Assembly (NCBI RefSeq): GCF_000964085.1
Contig: NZ_JZRB01000059.1
Span: 1 to 35,500 of the forward strand
From: Luteibacter yeojuensis
GTDB lineage: Bacteria; Pseudomonadota; Gammaproteobacteria; Xanthomonadales; Rhodanobacteraceae
Reading direction: 5' to 3'
Length of the DNA: 35,500 nucleotides
A program made the translations under genes and the position numbers. Positions 23,583 to 33,143 of this stretch are shown in pieces. The notes beneath the pieces are model-generated. The model was not told the origin of the DNA and ran no database searches. It worked only from the letters and a program-made list of their open reading frames with translations. Position 1 is the stretch's first letter; each line of letters starts with the position of its first letter.

Positions 23583-24317
23583 ATGGGAAAGCTTGAAGGC
23601 AAGATCGCGGTCATCACGGGTGGTACGAGCGGCATGGCCCTGGCCACCGCGCAGCGCTTCGTGGAAGAGGGCGCGTATGTGTTCATCACCGGCCGGCGCC
23701 AGGCGGCGCTGGACGAGGCGGTGAAAACCATCGGCCGCAACGTCACCGGGGTGCAGGGCGATGCCGCCAACCTCGATGACCTCGACCGGCTGTTCGCCAC
23801 GGTGAAGCGCGAGAAGGGCCGCGTGGACGTCTTGTTCGCCAGCGCAGGTTCGGGCGAGTCGGCGCCGATCGGCGAGGTGACGCCCGAGCATTTCGACGCC
23901 GTGTTCGGCCTCAATACCCGCGGCACGCTGTTCGCCGTGCAGAAAGCGCTGCCGCTGTTCAACGATGGCGGCTCGATCATCATGAACGGCTCGGTGGCCT
24001 CGGTAAAAGGCTGGCCCACGTTCGGCGTGTACTCGGCCAGCAAGGCCGCGCTGCGCTCGTTCGCGCGCACGTGGCTGAACGAGCTGAAGGACCGCCGCAT
24101 CCGCGTCAACGTGCTTAGCCCGGGCCAGGTGCAGACGCCGATCCAGGAGCAGCTGTTCGACGCGGAACAGATCAGGCAGTTCGAGTCGATGATCCCGCGC
24201 GGCAAGATGGGCCGGCCGGAAGAAATCGCCTCGGCGGCGTTGTTCCTCGCGTCGGACGAGTCGTCGTACGTCAACGGCGTGGACCTCGCGGTCGATGGTG
24301 GTACGACGGCGATATAA
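23583..24317 (+). CDS. Short-chain dehydrogenase/reductase under TetR control
   Basis: A 244-residue SDR. The cofactor motif is TGGTSGMA (12-19), so the last glycine of the usual TGxxxGxG is Ala19. FITGRR (35-39 region) suggests NADP binding. The NNAG motif is replaced by FASAG (85-89). The catalytic Ser137, Tyr150 and Lys154 (YSASK) are present. The C-terminus (GRPEEIASAALFLASDESSY, then VNGVDLAVDGG) is standard. The start at 23583 has AGAGGA upstream; a longer frame from 23547 would include the operator. It is divergent from the TetR gene. Proteins of this type are often induced by electrophiles or aldehydes; the substrate here is unknown. Confidence 0.9.
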   Translation: MGKLEGKIAVITGGTSGMALATAQRFVEEGAYVFITGRRQAALDEAVKTIGRNVTGVQGDAANLDDLDRLFATVKREKGRVDVLFASAGSGESAPIGEVTPEHFDAVFGLNTRGTLFAVQKALPLFNDGGSIIMNGSVASVKGWPTFGVYSASKAALRSFARTWLNELKDRRIRVNVLSPGQVQTPIQEQLFDAEQIRQFESMIPRGKMGRPEEIASAALFLASDESSYVNGVDLAVDGGTTAI

Positions 24318-24321
24318 AAAA

Positions 24322-24343
24322 GCACCCGGGGGAGACCGGGTGC
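24322..24343 (-). terminator. Intrinsic terminator for the EF-hand operon
   Basis: The stem GCACCCGG (24322-24329) with CCGGGTGC (24336-24343) is preceded on the plus strand by a run of six A. On the minus strand the stem is thus followed by a T-run, forming a good terminator for the glycine-zipper/EF-hand transcript. On the plus strand it lacks a T-run. Confidence 0.75.
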
Positions 24344-24350
24344 CTGAAGT

Positions 24351-24381
24351 GCCGGAAGGTTGGGGGTGGAGGCCTTCCGGC
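24351..24381. terminator. Second hairpin between the convergent SDR and EF-hand genes
   Basis: Perfect 9-base arms GCCGGAAGG (24351-24359) and CCTTCCGGC (24373-24381) enclose a 13-base loop. No T-run follows on either strand. It probably stabilises the 3' ends or assists termination in the convergent gap. Confidence 0.5.
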
Positions 24382-24400
24382 GCGACACGGTGGCGGCGCG

Positions 24401-24829
24401 TTACTTCTTCGCTTCCATGATCTGCGCGGCGCGCGCCGCGATGGTCATCTCGGTCTGGCTGAGCGAACCATCGTGGTTGAAGTCCAGCTCGGTGAAGTGT
24501 TCCGCCAAAGCGGGGACGGCGTCGGCTTCTTCCTTGCTGACCTTGCCGTCCTTGTTGGTATCCAGCGCCTTGAACGCCGTGTCGATCTCGGCGCGCTGCT
24601 GGGCAAGGCGCGAGTTCATGTACGTGGTGAATTCGGCCTTGCTCAGTTGGCCGTCGCCGTTGGCGTCGATCTTCGCGAAGGCGGCATCGGCGATGTTCGC
24701 CTCGGCTTTCGACAATTCGTCGGCGGTGGGTAGTTTCGGCGGTGCCTTCACGGCGGGCGTGGTGTCGGCGAACGCCAGCGCGGGCAGGCAAAGCAGCGCG
24801 CCGCCCAGCACAAGGGTGCGGATAGTCAT
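24401..24829 (-). CDS. Exported EF-hand calcium-binding protein
   Basis: A 142-residue protein with a signal peptide (MTIRTLVLGGALLCLPALAF). Three calcium-binding EF-hand loops follow: DANGDGQLSKAE (55-66), DTNKDGKVSKEE (90-101) and DFNHDGSLSQTE (116-127). All have the acidic or polar residues at positions 1, 3, 5 and 12. A fourth, degenerate helix pair may be present at 36-50. It should bind calcium in the periplasm. The role is unknown; similar small EF-hand proteins are common in Xanthomonadales. The start at 24829 has GAGG at the right distance. It lies 16 bases after the glycine-zipper gene and is probably co-transcribed. Confidence 0.9.
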   Translation of the reverse strand: MTIRTLVLGGALLCLPALAFADTTPAVKAPPKLPTADELSKAEANIADAAFAKIDANGDGQLSKAEFTTYMNSRLAQQRAEIDTAFKALDTNKDGKVSKEEADAVPALAEHFTELDFNHDGSLSQTEMTIAARAAQIMEAKK

Positions 24830-24845
24830 CGGTGGCCTCATGGTG

Positions 24846-25172
24846 TCAGCGGTCCCAGTCGCGGCGGTCGCGATCGCGGTAACGGTCGTTATCCCAGTGG
24901 TCGTGGCGGTCGTCGTGGCGATCGCGCCGGTTCTTGGTGGTGACGTTGCCGATGGCGCCACCCGCGGCGGCGCCGGCGATCGTGCCCCACATATCGCCCT
25001 TGGAAAGCAGGGCACCACCGAGCGCGCCAATGCCCACGCCGATCAGCGTGTTCTTCTCCTTGCGGCTCATTTTGTCGCGGGCTTCGGCCGGCTGCGCGCT
25101 GCTGAACAGCAGCCCCAGCGCCATGGCGCCGTACGCGGCCAATCGTATCGTCGTCTTGATCGTCATCGTCAT
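24846..25172 (-). CDS. Exported glycine-zipper protein with Asp/Arg-rich tail
   Basis: A 108-residue protein. A signal peptide (about 1-30, ending PAEA) is followed by a short charged stretch. A glycine-zipper segment LIGVGIGALGGALLSKG and WGTIAGAAAGGAIGN can form two membrane-spanning helices. The C-terminal 28 residues are almost entirely Arg, Asp and His with a few Trp and Tyr (DRHDDRHDHWDNDRYRDRDR). The glycine zipper resembles the 17-kDa surface-antigen type 2TM domain. The tail may bind metal ions or polyanions; this is inference. The ATG at 25172 is chosen over 25166 because AGAGG lies six bases before it. It is first in the operon with the EF-hand gene. Confidence 0.85.
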   Translation of the reverse strand: MTMTIKTTIRLAAYGAMALGLLFSSAQPAEARDKMSRKEKNTLIGVGIGALGGALLSKGDMWGTIAGAAAGGAIGNVTTKNRRDRHDDRHDHWDNDRYRDRDRRDWDR

Positions 25173-25292
25173 CGTTGCCTCTTGCGGCCCGCCGTGCTGG
25201 CGGTGCGTGACAGATGGTCGGGGCACGACATTGCCTCAACATTGCGTCCTGGCCAGGCGTATCATCGGCCTATTCCCTTACGGTTCAGTCCC

Positions 25293-25940
25293 ATGCCAAA
25301 GACCCTGAAGATCGATTTCGTCTCCGATGTCGCGTGCCCGTGGTGCGCCATCGGCCTCGGTGGCCTCGAGCGCGCCCTGCAAAACCTGCAGGGCGAAGTG
25401 GATGCCGACATCACCTTCCATCCGTTCGAACTCAACCCCGGCATGCAGGCAGGCGGCGAGAACTCGCTGGAGCACATCACGGCGAAGTACCGCATGCCGG
25501 CCGATGAAGTGCGCGCGAACCGCGAACGTATCAGGGAGCGCGCGGCGGCCGTGGGCTTCACCATGAACACCTCGGACGACAGCCGCATCTACAACACCTT
25601 CGATGCCCACCGCCTCATCGCGTGGGCGGCGGCCAGCGGCAGGCAGCTCGCGCTGAAGCAGCGCCTGCTCGCCCTGAACTTCACCGACCAGGCCGACGTG
25701 GCCAACCACGATGCGCTGGTGAAGGCCGCCGAAGAGGTCGGGCTGGATGGCACCGAGGCCCGCGCGGTGCTTGATTCCGACCGCTACGCCGCCGCGGTGC
25801 GCGAGGACGAGCAGCTTTGGCAGAGCCGCGGCATCACCGGCGTGCCGGCCGTGGTCGTCAACGAGCGCTGGCTCATCTCCGGCGGCCAGCCGCCCGAGGA
25901 ATTCGAGCGGCAGTTGCGGGCCATGGCGGCGGAAAGCTAG
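25293..25940 (+). CDS. DsbA-family oxidoreductase, FrnE-like
   Basis: A 215-residue thioredoxin-fold protein without signal peptide, so probably cytoplasmic. The active site CPWC lies at 15-18 (SDVACPWCAIG) and the cis-Pro loop is GVPAVVV (Pro185). A long helical insertion lies between (EVRANRERIRERAAAVGFTM, then YNTFDAHRLIAWA). The pattern FDAHRLI and the ending GQPPEEFERQL are typical of FrnE/2-hydroxychromene-2-carboxylate isomerase-like DsbA relatives, some of which act in oxidative-stress resistance. The start at 25293 fits the family N-terminus; the longer frame from 24360 is antisense. It is divergent from the glycine-zipper operon with 120 bases between. Confidence 0.92.
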   Translation: MPKTLKIDFVSDVACPWCAIGLGGLERALQNLQGEVDADITFHPFELNPGMQAGGENSLEHITAKYRMPADEVRANRERIRERAAAVGFTMNTSDDSRIYNTFDAHRLIAWAAASGRQLALKQRLLALNFTDQADVANHDALVKAAEEVGLDGTEARAVLDSDRYAAAVREDEQLWQSRGITGVPAVVVNERWLISGGQPPEEFERQLRAMAAES

Positions 25941-25949
25941 GCCCCCGCC

Positions 25950-27257
25950 TTAGTCCATCCGTGCCGGTGCCCTCACTTTCGCGTTGAGGGCATCGATGCA
26001 CCACAGCAGCGTGCCCTTCACCGGGCCATGCAGGCGCGCCTGGTGGCCGCGGTAGAGCATTTCATGGCTGTAGCGCGCAAGCCGGCCGCGCAGGGTCAGG
26101 CCCTTCAGTAGCCCGGTTCGCCCCAGCGAGCCGAACGCATCGTATTCCGCGAGCGACACCAGCGCGCCGAAGTCGTGGTAAGCGAACGGCGGGATCGCGT
26201 GGGCACGCGCAAGGAACGCGGGTAGATGCTTCGCCAGGTGCGCGGCTTGTTGGTGTGCGACCTGCGCCGTGGGTGGCAGCGGCTTGTGCCCGTTGAGCGA
26301 GAGGCTGGAGCAATCGCCCACGGCGAAGATCCGCGCATCGCGCGTCGTCTGCAGCGAACGGCCCACGATGAGCTGGCTGGCGGCATTGGTTTCGAGGTCG
26401 TCCAGGCCGTTGAGCACCGCCGGTGCCTTCACGCCGGCGGCCCACACCTTGAGCGTGGCACGTACCCAGCCACCGTCCTTCAGGGCGATGCCATCGCGCT
26501 CGATGGCCACGGCGCGCTGGCCCGTCATCACCTGGATGCCCAGCGATTCGAGTTTCCCGCGGGTGGCATGGCCCACGTCTTCGGGGAATGCCGCGAGCAG
26601 GCGTGTGCCACTTTCCACCAGCGTGAGGCTGATGCGCGAGCGCAGGGCCTCGGAACCGTACGATGCCGCGATGTCACGGAGCTTCACCAGCTCGGCCGCG
26701 AGCTCGACGCCGGTGGCCCCGCCGCCGATGATCGCGATGGGCAGGTCGCTGCCGTCGGCCAGGCACTGCAACATCCGTTCACGGAGGGTACGGGCGAACG
26801 TGTCCGCGTCGCGTCGCGAATCGATGCGCATGCCATGCGCCTGCGCGCCTGGCACGCCGAAGTCGTTGGCCTGGCTGCCGATCGCGAGTACCAGCGCGCG
26901 GTAGCGGACGCGTCGCGCTGGCAGCAGCACCTGGCCCGAGGGACCCTCGAGCGGCGCCACGGTGATTTCCTGGCGTTCGCGGTCGAGGCCCGCGAGGCCG
27001 CCAGGCACGTAGGTGAAGCCGGCATCGCGGGCCTGGGCAAGGTAGGGCGTCTGGTGCTGGGCAAGGTCGCGCGTGCCGGCGGCGATGGTGTGCAGCATGG
27101 GTTTCCACACGTGTGCGGAATCCGCATCGACCAGCAGCACCTTGCCCACGCCACGGCCACGCCGCGAGCGGCGGCCCAGCGTGGTCGCGAGCTCCAGGCC
27201 CGCGACGCCACCACCGACGATGACGACGTCGCCTTCGAGGACATTGTCGTTTCCCAT
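25950..27257 (-). CDS. Type II NADH dehydrogenase (NDH-2), last gene of the efflux operon
   Basis: A 435-residue FAD-dependent NADH:quinone oxidoreductase. The FAD motif is VVIVGGGVAGLELATTLG near the N-terminus and the NADH motif is IAIIGGGATGVELAAEL in the middle. The second FAD contact is ARIFAVGDCSSL. The C-terminal region (KGLTLRGRLARYSHEMLYRG) is the amphipathic membrane-binding part. It would pass electrons from NADH to quinone without pumping protons. The ATG at 27257 shares its A with the stop of the outer membrane channel gene (TGATG), and GGAGGTGGAG lies just before. It is therefore translationally coupled to the RND efflux operon, an unusual partner for an NDH-2. Confidence 0.9.
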   Translation of the reverse strand: MGNDNVLEGDVVIVGGGVAGLELATTLGRRSRRGRGVGKVLLVDADSAHVWKPMLHTIAAGTRDLAQHQTPYLAQARDAGFTYVPGGLAGLDRERQEITVAPLEGPSGQVLLPARRVRYRALVLAIGSQANDFGVPGAQAHGMRIDSRRDADTFARTLRERMLQCLADGSDLPIAIIGGGATGVELAAELVKLRDIAASYGSEALRSRISLTLVESGTRLLAAFPEDVGHATRGKLESLGIQVMTGQRAVAIERDGIALKDGGWVRATLKVWAAGVKAPAVLNGLDDLETNAASQLIVGRSLQTTRDARIFAVGDCSSLSLNGHKPLPPTAQVAHQQAAHLAKHLPAFLARAHAIPPFAYHDFGALVSLAEYDAFGSLGRTGLLKGLTLRGRLARYSHEMLYRGHQARLHGPVKGTLLWCIDALNAKVRAPARMD

Positions 27258-28690
27258 CACTCCACCTCCGCGAGGTTGTCCCAGCCACCGCCCAGGGCCT
27301 TGTACAGGCTCACCACGTTCACCTGGCGGGCGAGTTCGGCCGCGATGACGGTCTGCTGCGCGGTGTAAGCGGTGCGCTGCGCATCGAGCACCTCGAGGTA
27401 ACCCACCACACCCTCGCTGTAGCGGCTTGTCACCATGCGGCGCGCCGCCTCGGCGGCATCCGCCTGCTTGCGGCGCGCGCTTTCCTGCTCGGCCACCACG
27501 CGCCGCGTGGCGAGTTCATCGGCCACTTCGCGGAAGGCCACCTGGATAGTGCGTTCGTACTCCGCCACGGCGATCTCCTTGCGGACCTTCGAGACGTCGA
27601 GCTGTGCTTTCAGGCGGCCGCCGTTGAAGATCGGGATGTTGATGACGGGGATGAACGACCACGTGCTGCCGCCCCCTTCGAACAGGCCCGAGAGCTCGTT
27701 GCTCGCGGTACCCGCGCTGGCCGTGAGGCTGATGCTCGGGAAGAACGCGGCACGCGCGGCACCGATGTTCGCGTTCGCCCCTTGCAGCTGGTGTTCGGCG
27801 GCGAGGATGTCGGGGCGATCCTGTAGCAGGCGGGAAGGCAGGCCGGCAGGGAGTGTATCGACCGCCAGCATGTCGCCGAGCGAGCCCGGCTTCGGCAGCA
27901 GCTCGTCCGGCACCTTGCTACCCACGAGCAGGTCGAGGGCGTTACGGTCGAGTTCCAGCTGCTTGCTCGCGTCCAGCCACTGGGCACGGGCGTCTTCGCG
28001 CTCCGCCTCGGCCTGGCGCAGTTCCAGGGCGGACGAGGCGCCCACGTCCTGGCGCTGTTTCTGGATGTCGTACGCACGCTCGCGGCTTTCCAGCGTTTGC
28101 TTCGCCAGCGCTTCGAGCGAGCCATCGGCGGCCATGGCCATGTACGTGGCGGCCACCTGCGCGACCAGGCCCATATGTACGCTGCGCTGCGCTTCGCCGG
28201 TGGCGAGGTAGGCCTGCAAGGCCTCCTCGTTGAGGCTGCGCACGCGGCCGAACAGGTCGAGCTCGTAGGCGTTGATGCCGACGCTGGCGGAGTAGGCCTT
28301 CATCACGTTGGGCTGGCCCGGCATCGACAGGCTGTCGGGGCTGCGCTGCGCCACTTCCGCGGCACTGGCCCCGACGGACGGGAACAACGCCGACCGCTGG
28401 ATGCGGTGCTGGGCCTGCGCCTGCTCGACGCGCAAGGCGGCGATGCGCAGGTCACGGTTGTTGTCGAGCGAACGCTGCACTACCTGCTTGAGCTTCTCGT
28501 CGGCGAACAGCGCGCGCCAGGACAGCTCGGCGGCGGGCACGGCGTTCGTGTTGGCCGCTTGTTCGGCCTTCGCACCGGGGTAGGTATCGGCCACCGGGGT
28601 GGCCGGGCGTTCGTAGTGGGGTGCCATGCTCGCGCACCCGCCGAGGGCGAGCGCGATGGCCGCGCCCATGAGCGATGTCATGAGTTTCAC
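27257..28690 (-). CDS. RND efflux outer membrane channel lipoprotein (NodT/OprM family)
   Basis: A 477-residue outer membrane factor. The N-terminus has a lipoprotein signal with lipobox LGGC (Cys19). Two OEP repeats follow with [40 protein letters not shown], and in the second half [20 protein letters not shown] and [11 protein letters not shown], all standard for the NodT family. It forms the trimeric exit tunnel of a tripartite pump. The start is a GTG at 28690 overlapping the permease stop (GTGA), with AGGAG upstream; an ATG at 28681 is the alternative. It is third in the operon, before NDH-2. Confidence 0.93.
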   Translation of the reverse strand: MKLMTSLMGAAIALALGGCASMAPHYERPATPVADTYPGAKAEQAANTNAVPAAELSWRALFADEKLKQVVQRSLDNNRDLRIAALRVEQAQAQHRIQRSALFPSVGASAAEVAQRSPDSLSMPGQPNVMKAYSASVGINAYELDLFGRVRSLNEEALQAYLATGEAQRSVHMGLVAQVAATYMAMAADGSLEALAKQTLESRERAYDIQKQRQDVGASSALELRQAEAEREDARAQWLDASKQLELDRNALDLLVGSKVPDELLPKPGSLGDMLAVDTLPAGLPSRLLQDRPDILAAEHQLQGANANIGAARAAFFPSISLTASAGTASNELSGLFEGGGSTWSFIPVINIPIFNGGRLKAQLDVSKVRKEIAVAEYERTIQVAFREVADELATRRVVAEQESARRKQADAAEAARRMVTSRYSEGVVGYLEVLDAQRTAYTAQQTVIAAELARQVNVVSLYKALGGGWDNLAEVE

Positions 28691-31600
28691 GGGGTTTCTC
28701 CTTCATGGGCGATGCGCGGCTGCTCGGCGTTCTGCTTGGCCTTGCGGCGCTTCGACAGGGACATGACGACAACGAAGAACAAGGGGACGAAGAAGATGGC
28801 GAGCACCGTGGCGGTCACCATGCCGCCGATCACGCCGGTGCCGATCGCATGCTTGCTGCCCGCGCTGGCACCGCTCGCGATGGCCAGCGGGATCACGCCC
28901 GCGGTGAAGGCCAGCGAGGTCATGATGATCGGGCGCAGGCGCAGGCGGGCCGCTTCGATCGCGGCTTCCACGATGGGCTTGCCATGTTTCTCCACCAGGT
29001 CGCGGGCGAACTCGACGATCAGGATGGCGTTCTTCGCCGAGAGGCCGATGGTGGTGAGCAGGCCGACCTGGAAGAACACGTCGTTGCCGAGGCCACGGCC
29101 CATGGTCGCCAGCACCGTGCCGATGACGCCGAGCGGCACCACGAGCATGACGGCGGCGGGGATCGACCAGCTCTCGTACAACGCCGCCAGGCACAGGAAC
29201 ACGATGAGCAGCGACAGCGCATAGAGGGCAGGGGCCTGGTCGCCCGAGAGGCGCTCCTCATACGAAAGGCCTGTCCAGCTCAGGTTGACGCCATCGGGCA
29301 GGTCCTTCGCGATGGCCTCGATCTTCGCCATGGCATCGCCGGAGCTTTCGCCCGGCGCCGGGGCACCAAGTATCTCCACGGCGGGCACGCCGTTGTAGCG
29401 CTCCAGGCGCGGCGAACCGTGCACCCACTTGCCGGTGGCGAAGGCGTCGAACGACACCATCTGGCCGTCGGCGTTGCGGACGAACCACTTGCCGAAGTCC
29501 TCGGCGGCGACGCGGGACGCGGCCTCGCCCTGCACGAACACGCGCTTCACGCGGCCGCGGTCGAGGAAGTCGTTGACGTACGCGGAGCCCCAGGCGGCCG
29601 ACATGGTGGTGTTGACGTCGGCCAGCGACAGGCCCAGGCGCTGCACCTTTTCGTCATCGATGAGGATCTGGAACTGCGGCTCGTCGTTCATGCCGTTCGG
29701 GCGGACCATGGCCAGGCCCGGATCCTGCGCGGCCTTCACCAGCAGCTGGTCGCGGGCCTGCATGAGGCGTTCATGGCCCACGCCGCCACGATCTTCGAGG
29801 AAGAAGTTGAAGCCCGTGGCGTTACCCAGTTCCATCACCGACGGCGGCGGGAACGCGATCACCTGCGCTTCCTTGATCTGGGCGAAGCGGCCCATCGATT
29901 GCTTCGCCACCTCGAACACGCTGAGCTTGCGCTCGTCCCAGGGCTTGAGCTTGATGAAGGCCATGCCCGAGGCCTGGCCGCGGCCGGCGAAGCTGAAGCC
30001 GGAGACGGTCAGCACCGATTCAACCGATTCACCCTGGTCTTTCTCGTAGTACTGGGCGACCTGGTTAAGCACGTCCTTGGTCTGCTGCGCGCTGGCGTTC
30101 GGCGGCAGCTGCACCTGCACGAACAGGTTGCCCTGGTCTTCATCGGGCAGGAACGAGGTGGGGATCATCGGGAACAGCACGGCCAGCGAACCCACGATGA
30201 CGAGGAACGCGGCCAGGCCACGCTTGCGTGCGCCGACGAAGCGCGTGACGCCGCCTTTGTAGCTATCCGTGGCCCGGTCGAACCGGCGGTTGAACCAGCC
30301 GAAGAAGCCCTTCTTCGCGTGGCCGTGCCCCTTGTCCAGCGGCTTCAGCAGGGTGGCGCACAGGGCCGGGGTAAAGATGATGGCGACAAGCACCGACAGG
30401 CCCATGGCCGCGACGATGGTGATGGAGAACTGGCGGTAGATGACGCCGGTGGAGCCACCGAAGAACGCCATGGGCAGGAACACGGCCGACAGCACGAGGC
30501 CGATGCCGACGAGGGCGCCGGTGATCTGCGTCATCGATTTGCGCGTGGCCTCCAGCGGTGACAGGCCTTCTTCCGCCATGAGGCGTTCGACGTTCTCGAC
30601 CACGACGATGGCGTCATCCACCAAGAGGCCGATCGCCAGCACCAGGCCGAACATGGTGAGGATGTTGATGGTGAAGCCGAACGCGGAGATGACCGCGAAC
30701 GTGCCCAGCAACACGACCGGCACGGCCAGCGTGGGGATCAGCGTGGCGCGCCAGTTCTGCAGGAACAGGAACATCACCAGGAACACGAGCACGATGGCCT
30801 CGAGCAGCGTGTGCACCACACCGTCGATCGACGTGCTGATGACCGGGGCGGTGTCGTACGGGTACACGATCTCGACGCCGGCGGGCAGGTTGTGCTCCAG
30901 GCCCTTCAGCGTGGCGCGCACGGCTTCGATGGATTCGAGCGCGTTGGCGCCCGCGGCCAGGCGCAGAGCGATGGCGGCGGCCGGCTTGTCGGTGCCGTAC
31001 TTGGCAGCGATGGAGAAGTTCTCGCCACCCAGGTTCACCGTTGCGACGTCGCGCAGGCGCACCTGCGAGCCATCGGGGTTGGCCTTGAGCAGTATCTTCT
31101 CGAACTGGTCGGGGGTCTGGAAACGGGTCTTGCCGATGACGGTGGCGCTGAGCTGCACGTTATCCACGGTGGGCAACCCGCCCAGCTGGCCGGACGACAC
31201 CTGCACGTTCTGCGCCTGGATGGCGCGGGTCACGTCCACCGGCGTGAGGCCGAAGTTGTTGAGCTTCGCCGGGTCGAGCCAGATGCGCATGGCGTTCTGC
31301 GTGCCCATGAACTGGAAATCACCGACGCCCTTGGTGCGCGACAGCGGATCCTGCAGGTTCGAGGCGATGTAATCACCCAACTGGTTCGCGTTCATCTGGC
31401 CGTCTTTCGAGATCAGGCCCACGACCAGCATGAAGTTGATCTGGTACTTGGCCACGCGGATGCCTTGCTGCTGCACTTCCTGTGGCAACAACGGCGTGGC
31501 GAGCGAGAGCTTGTTCTGCACCTGCACCTGGGCGATATCCGGGTCGGTGCCCTGGTCGAAGGTCACCGTGATGGCGAAGCTGCCATCCGAGTTGCCCTCG

Positions 31601-31839
31601 GACTTGATGTAGCGCAGCCCGTCCAGGCCGTTGAGCTGCTGCTCCACGACCTGCACCACCGTGTCCTGCACGGTCTGGGCCGAGGCGCCCGGGTAGGTGC
31701 CGGAGACCTGCACGGCCGGCGCGGCGATGTTGGGGTATTGGTTGATCGGCAATGCCTTGATCGCCAGCACGCCGGCGAGCATGATCACGATCGCGATGAC
31801 CCACGCGAAGATGGGCCGGTCGATGAAGAAACGTGCCAT
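28687..31839 (-). CDS. RND multidrug efflux permease (HAE1 family, AcrB/MexB-like)
   Basis: A 1050-residue inner membrane proton-driven drug transporter. It begins [20 protein letters not shown], the classic HAE1 start. The proton-relay pair is Asp408/Asp409 in [14 protein letters not shown]. The partner Lys lies in [17 protein letters not shown] near the C-terminus. The porter domains contain [18 protein letters not shown] and the usual GWxxR-type blocks. The length matches AcrB and MexB. The start at 31839 has AAGGAGG upstream and lies two bases after the adaptor stop. With the adaptor and channel it forms a complete tripartite pump for hydrophobic or amphiphilic compounds. The specificity cannot be read from sequence. 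Confidence 0.96.
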   Translation of the reverse strand: MARFFIDRPIFAWVIAIVIMLAGVLAIKALPINQYPNIAAPAVQVSGTYPGASAQTVQDTVVQVVEQQLNGLDGLRYIKSEGNSDGSFAITVTFDQGTDPDIAQVQVQNKLSLATPLLPQEVQQQGIRVAKYQINFMLVVGLISKDGQMNANQLGDYIASNLQDPLSRTKGVGDFQFMGTQNAMRIWLDPAKLNNFGLTPVDVTRAIQAQNVQVSSGQLGGLPTVDNVQLSATVIGKTRFQTPDQFEKILLKANPDGSQVRLRDVATVNLGGENFSIAAKYGTDKPAAAIALRLAAGANALESIEAVRATLKGLEHNLPAGVEIVYPYDTAPVISTSIDGVVHTLLEAIVLVFLVMFLFLQNWRATLIPTLAVPVVLLGTFAVISAFGFTINILTMFGLVLAIGLLVDDAIVVVENVERLMAEEGLSPLEATRKSMTQITGALVGIGLVLSAVFLPMAFFGGSTGVIYRQFSITIVAAMGLSVLVAIIFTPALCATLLKPLDKGHGHAKKGFFGWFNRRFDRATDSYKGGVTRFVGARKRGLAAFLVIVGSLAVLFPMIPTSFLPDEDQGNLFVQVQLPPNASAQQTKDVLNQVAQYYEKDQGESVESVLTVSGFSFAGRGQASGMAFIKLKPWDERKLSVFEVAKQSMGRFAQIKEAQVIAFPPPSVMELGNATGFNFFLEDRGGVGHERLMQARDQLLVKAAQDPGLAMVRPNGMNDEPQFQILIDDEKVQRLGLSLADVNTTMSAAWGSAYVNDFLDRGRVKRVFVQGEAASRVAAEDFGKWFVRNADGQMVSFDAFATGKWVHGSPRLERYNGVPAVEILGAPAPGESSGDAMAKIEAIAKDLPDGVNLSWTGLSYEERLSGDQAPALYALSLLIVFLCLAALYESWSIPAAVMLVVPLGVIGTVLATMGRGLGNDVFFQVGLLTTIGLSAKNAILIVEFARDLVEKHGKPIVEAAIEAARLRLRPIIMTSLAFTAGVIPLAIASGASAGSKHAIGTGVIGGMVTATVLAIFFVPLFFVVVMSLSKRRKAKQNAEQPRIAHEGETP

Positions 31840-31841
31840 GG

Positions 31842-32924
31842 TCAGCCCTCCTTGACCTTCACGGGCATGCCCGGGCGCACCTGCTGCAGCCCGTCCACGA
31901 TCAGCTTGTCGCCGGCCCGCAGCCCATCGGTCACCAGCCACTGGTTGCCGATGCTGCGTTCGGTGGTGACCTTGCGCACCTCGGCCTTGCCGGCCGCATC
32001 CACCACCATGGCGATCGCCTGGCCGCTGGTATCGCGCGTGATCCCCTTCTGCGGCACCAGCAGCGCACCGCCGCGCACGCCTTCGTGCAGTTCGGCCTGC
32101 ACGAACATGCCCGGCATCAGCAGGCCGTCGGGGTTAGGGAACACGGCGCGCAGCGTCACGGCGCCGGTGCCCTGGTCCACGTTCACTTCGGAGAATTTCA
32201 GCGTGCCCTTCAAGGGGTAGGCGCGGCCGTTCTCGAGTTTCAGCGCTACCTCGGCCTGCCCATCGCCGGCGGCCTTGAGCTTGCCGCTGGCAAGGTCCTG
32301 CTTGAGCGCGAGGATGGCGGTGGAGGGTTGCGTGATGTCGACAAAGATGGGGTCGAGCTGCTGGATGGTGGCCATGGGCTGCGGCTGGCCGGAGGTGACC
32401 AGCGCGCCCTGGGTCACCGCGGAGCGCCCGATGCGCCCGTCGATCGGGGCCGTGATACGGGTAAAGCCCACGTCGATGCGCGCGGCGTCGGCGGCCGCCT
32501 TCGCCTGCAGGTATTGGGCGCGGGCGTCGTCACGTGCCTGCTGGCTGATCGCCTGGCCCTGGATAAGGCGGTCGTAGCGATCTGCCAGGAGTTTCGCGGC
32601 GCCCGCGGCGGCGTCGGCGCGGGCCAGCACGGCGCGGTACGGCGCCGGGTCGATCTGGTACAGCACCTGGCCGGCCTTCACCTCGGCACCTTCATCGAAC
32701 TGGCGGCGAAGGATGATGCCGTTCACCTGCGGGCGCACCTCCGATATGAGATGGGGCGCGGTGCGGCCCGGCAGTTCCGTGGAAAGGGCGACGTCCTGGG
32801 CCTTCAGTGTCACCACGCCTACGTTGGCGGCAGGTGGCGCAGGGGGCGGGGCGTCCCGCCCGCCGCAGCCGGCGAGGCCGAGTGCCGCGGCGGCGGCGAG
32901 GGAAAAGGAGCGGGCAGCTTGCAT
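31842..32924 (-). CDS. RND efflux periplasmic adaptor lipoprotein (AcrA/MexA family)
   Basis: A 360-residue membrane fusion protein. The signal peptide carries a lipobox LAGC (Cys20), then a Pro/Ala-rich linker. The lipoyl and hairpin parts follow ([20 protein letters not shown], then [20 protein letters not shown], then [19 protein letters not shown] and [20 protein letters not shown]). The beta-barrel end contains [20 protein letters not shown]. It links the permease to the outer membrane channel. The start at 32924 has GGAGGT upstream. It is the first gene of the pump operon, and its promoter region holds two copies of the operator shared with the divergent TetR gene. Confidence 0.95.
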   Translation of the reverse strand: MQAARSFSLAAAAALGLAGCGGRDAPPPAPPAANVGVVTLKAQDVALSTELPGRTAPHLISEVRPQVNGIILRRQFDEGAEVKAGQVLYQIDPAPYRAVLARADAAAGAAKLLADRYDRLIQGQAISQQARDDARAQYLQAKAAADAARIDVGFTRITAPIDGRIGRSAVTQGALVTSGQPQPMATIQQLDPIFVDITQPSTAILALKQDLASGKLKAAGDGQAEVALKLENGRAYPLKGTLKFSEVNVDQGTGAVTLRAVFPNPDGLLMPGMFVQAELHEGVRGGALLVPQKGITRDTSGQAIAMVVDAAGKAEVRKVTTERSIGNQWLVTDGLRAGDKLIVDGLQQVRPGMPVKVKEG

Positions 32925-32950
32925 GGCACGACCTCCGGTGGCGGGGCTGG

Positions 32951-33006
32951 TTTATAGATTGAGTAATCATTCTAGAACGATTGGACTAAATAGAATGAAC
33001 ATTCTA
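32951..33006 (-). promoter_or_regulatory. Efflux operon promoter with two TetR-type operators
   Basis: On the minus strand a good -10 box TATAAA lies at 32956-32951. Immediately upstream is the 20-base dyad TAGATTGAGTAATCATTCTA (32955-32974; eight of ten pairs match). A second dyad TAGAATGAACATTCTA lies at 32991-33006 (seven of eight pairs). Both contain the half-site TAGAATGA or its close variant. The first is nearly identical to the dyad before the TetR gene at 33104-33123, with one base different. Confidence 0.8.
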
Positions 33007-33100
33007 TAAATTACGAAGGGACGGCCTTGGCGGGCGCCTGAACCGTTGGTGCAGGCGGGCAAGCGGGGTGTGTTGCATAGAGGGGCCGTGCTCCGTTACC

Positions 33101-33126
33101 TTCTAGATTGAATAATCATTCTAGAA
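33101..33126. promoter_or_regulatory. TetR autoregulatory operator
   Basis: A 26-base dyad with arms TTCTAGATTGAAT and AATCATTCTAGAA, in which 11 of 13 pairs match. Its 20-base core differs by one base from the core in the efflux promoter at 32955-32974. It ends 17 bases before the TetR start codon, so the protein should repress its own gene and the PQQ dehydrogenase gene downstream. Confidence 0.82.
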
Positions 33127-33143
33127 AGGCGCAGGAGAGTTCC

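Noticed and set aside
22948..24317. A toxin-antitoxin or defence module between 21.7 and 24.3 kb
   Set aside because: The small divergent pair is a normal TetR regulator and SDR enzyme, and the ATP-grasp gene belongs to the TupA-like group; nothing suggests toxicity or defence.
28705..30561. A 618-residue plus-strand open frame opposite the RND permease
   Set aside because: Low-information His/Arg/Asp-rich translation, entirely inside a confident AcrB-type gene.
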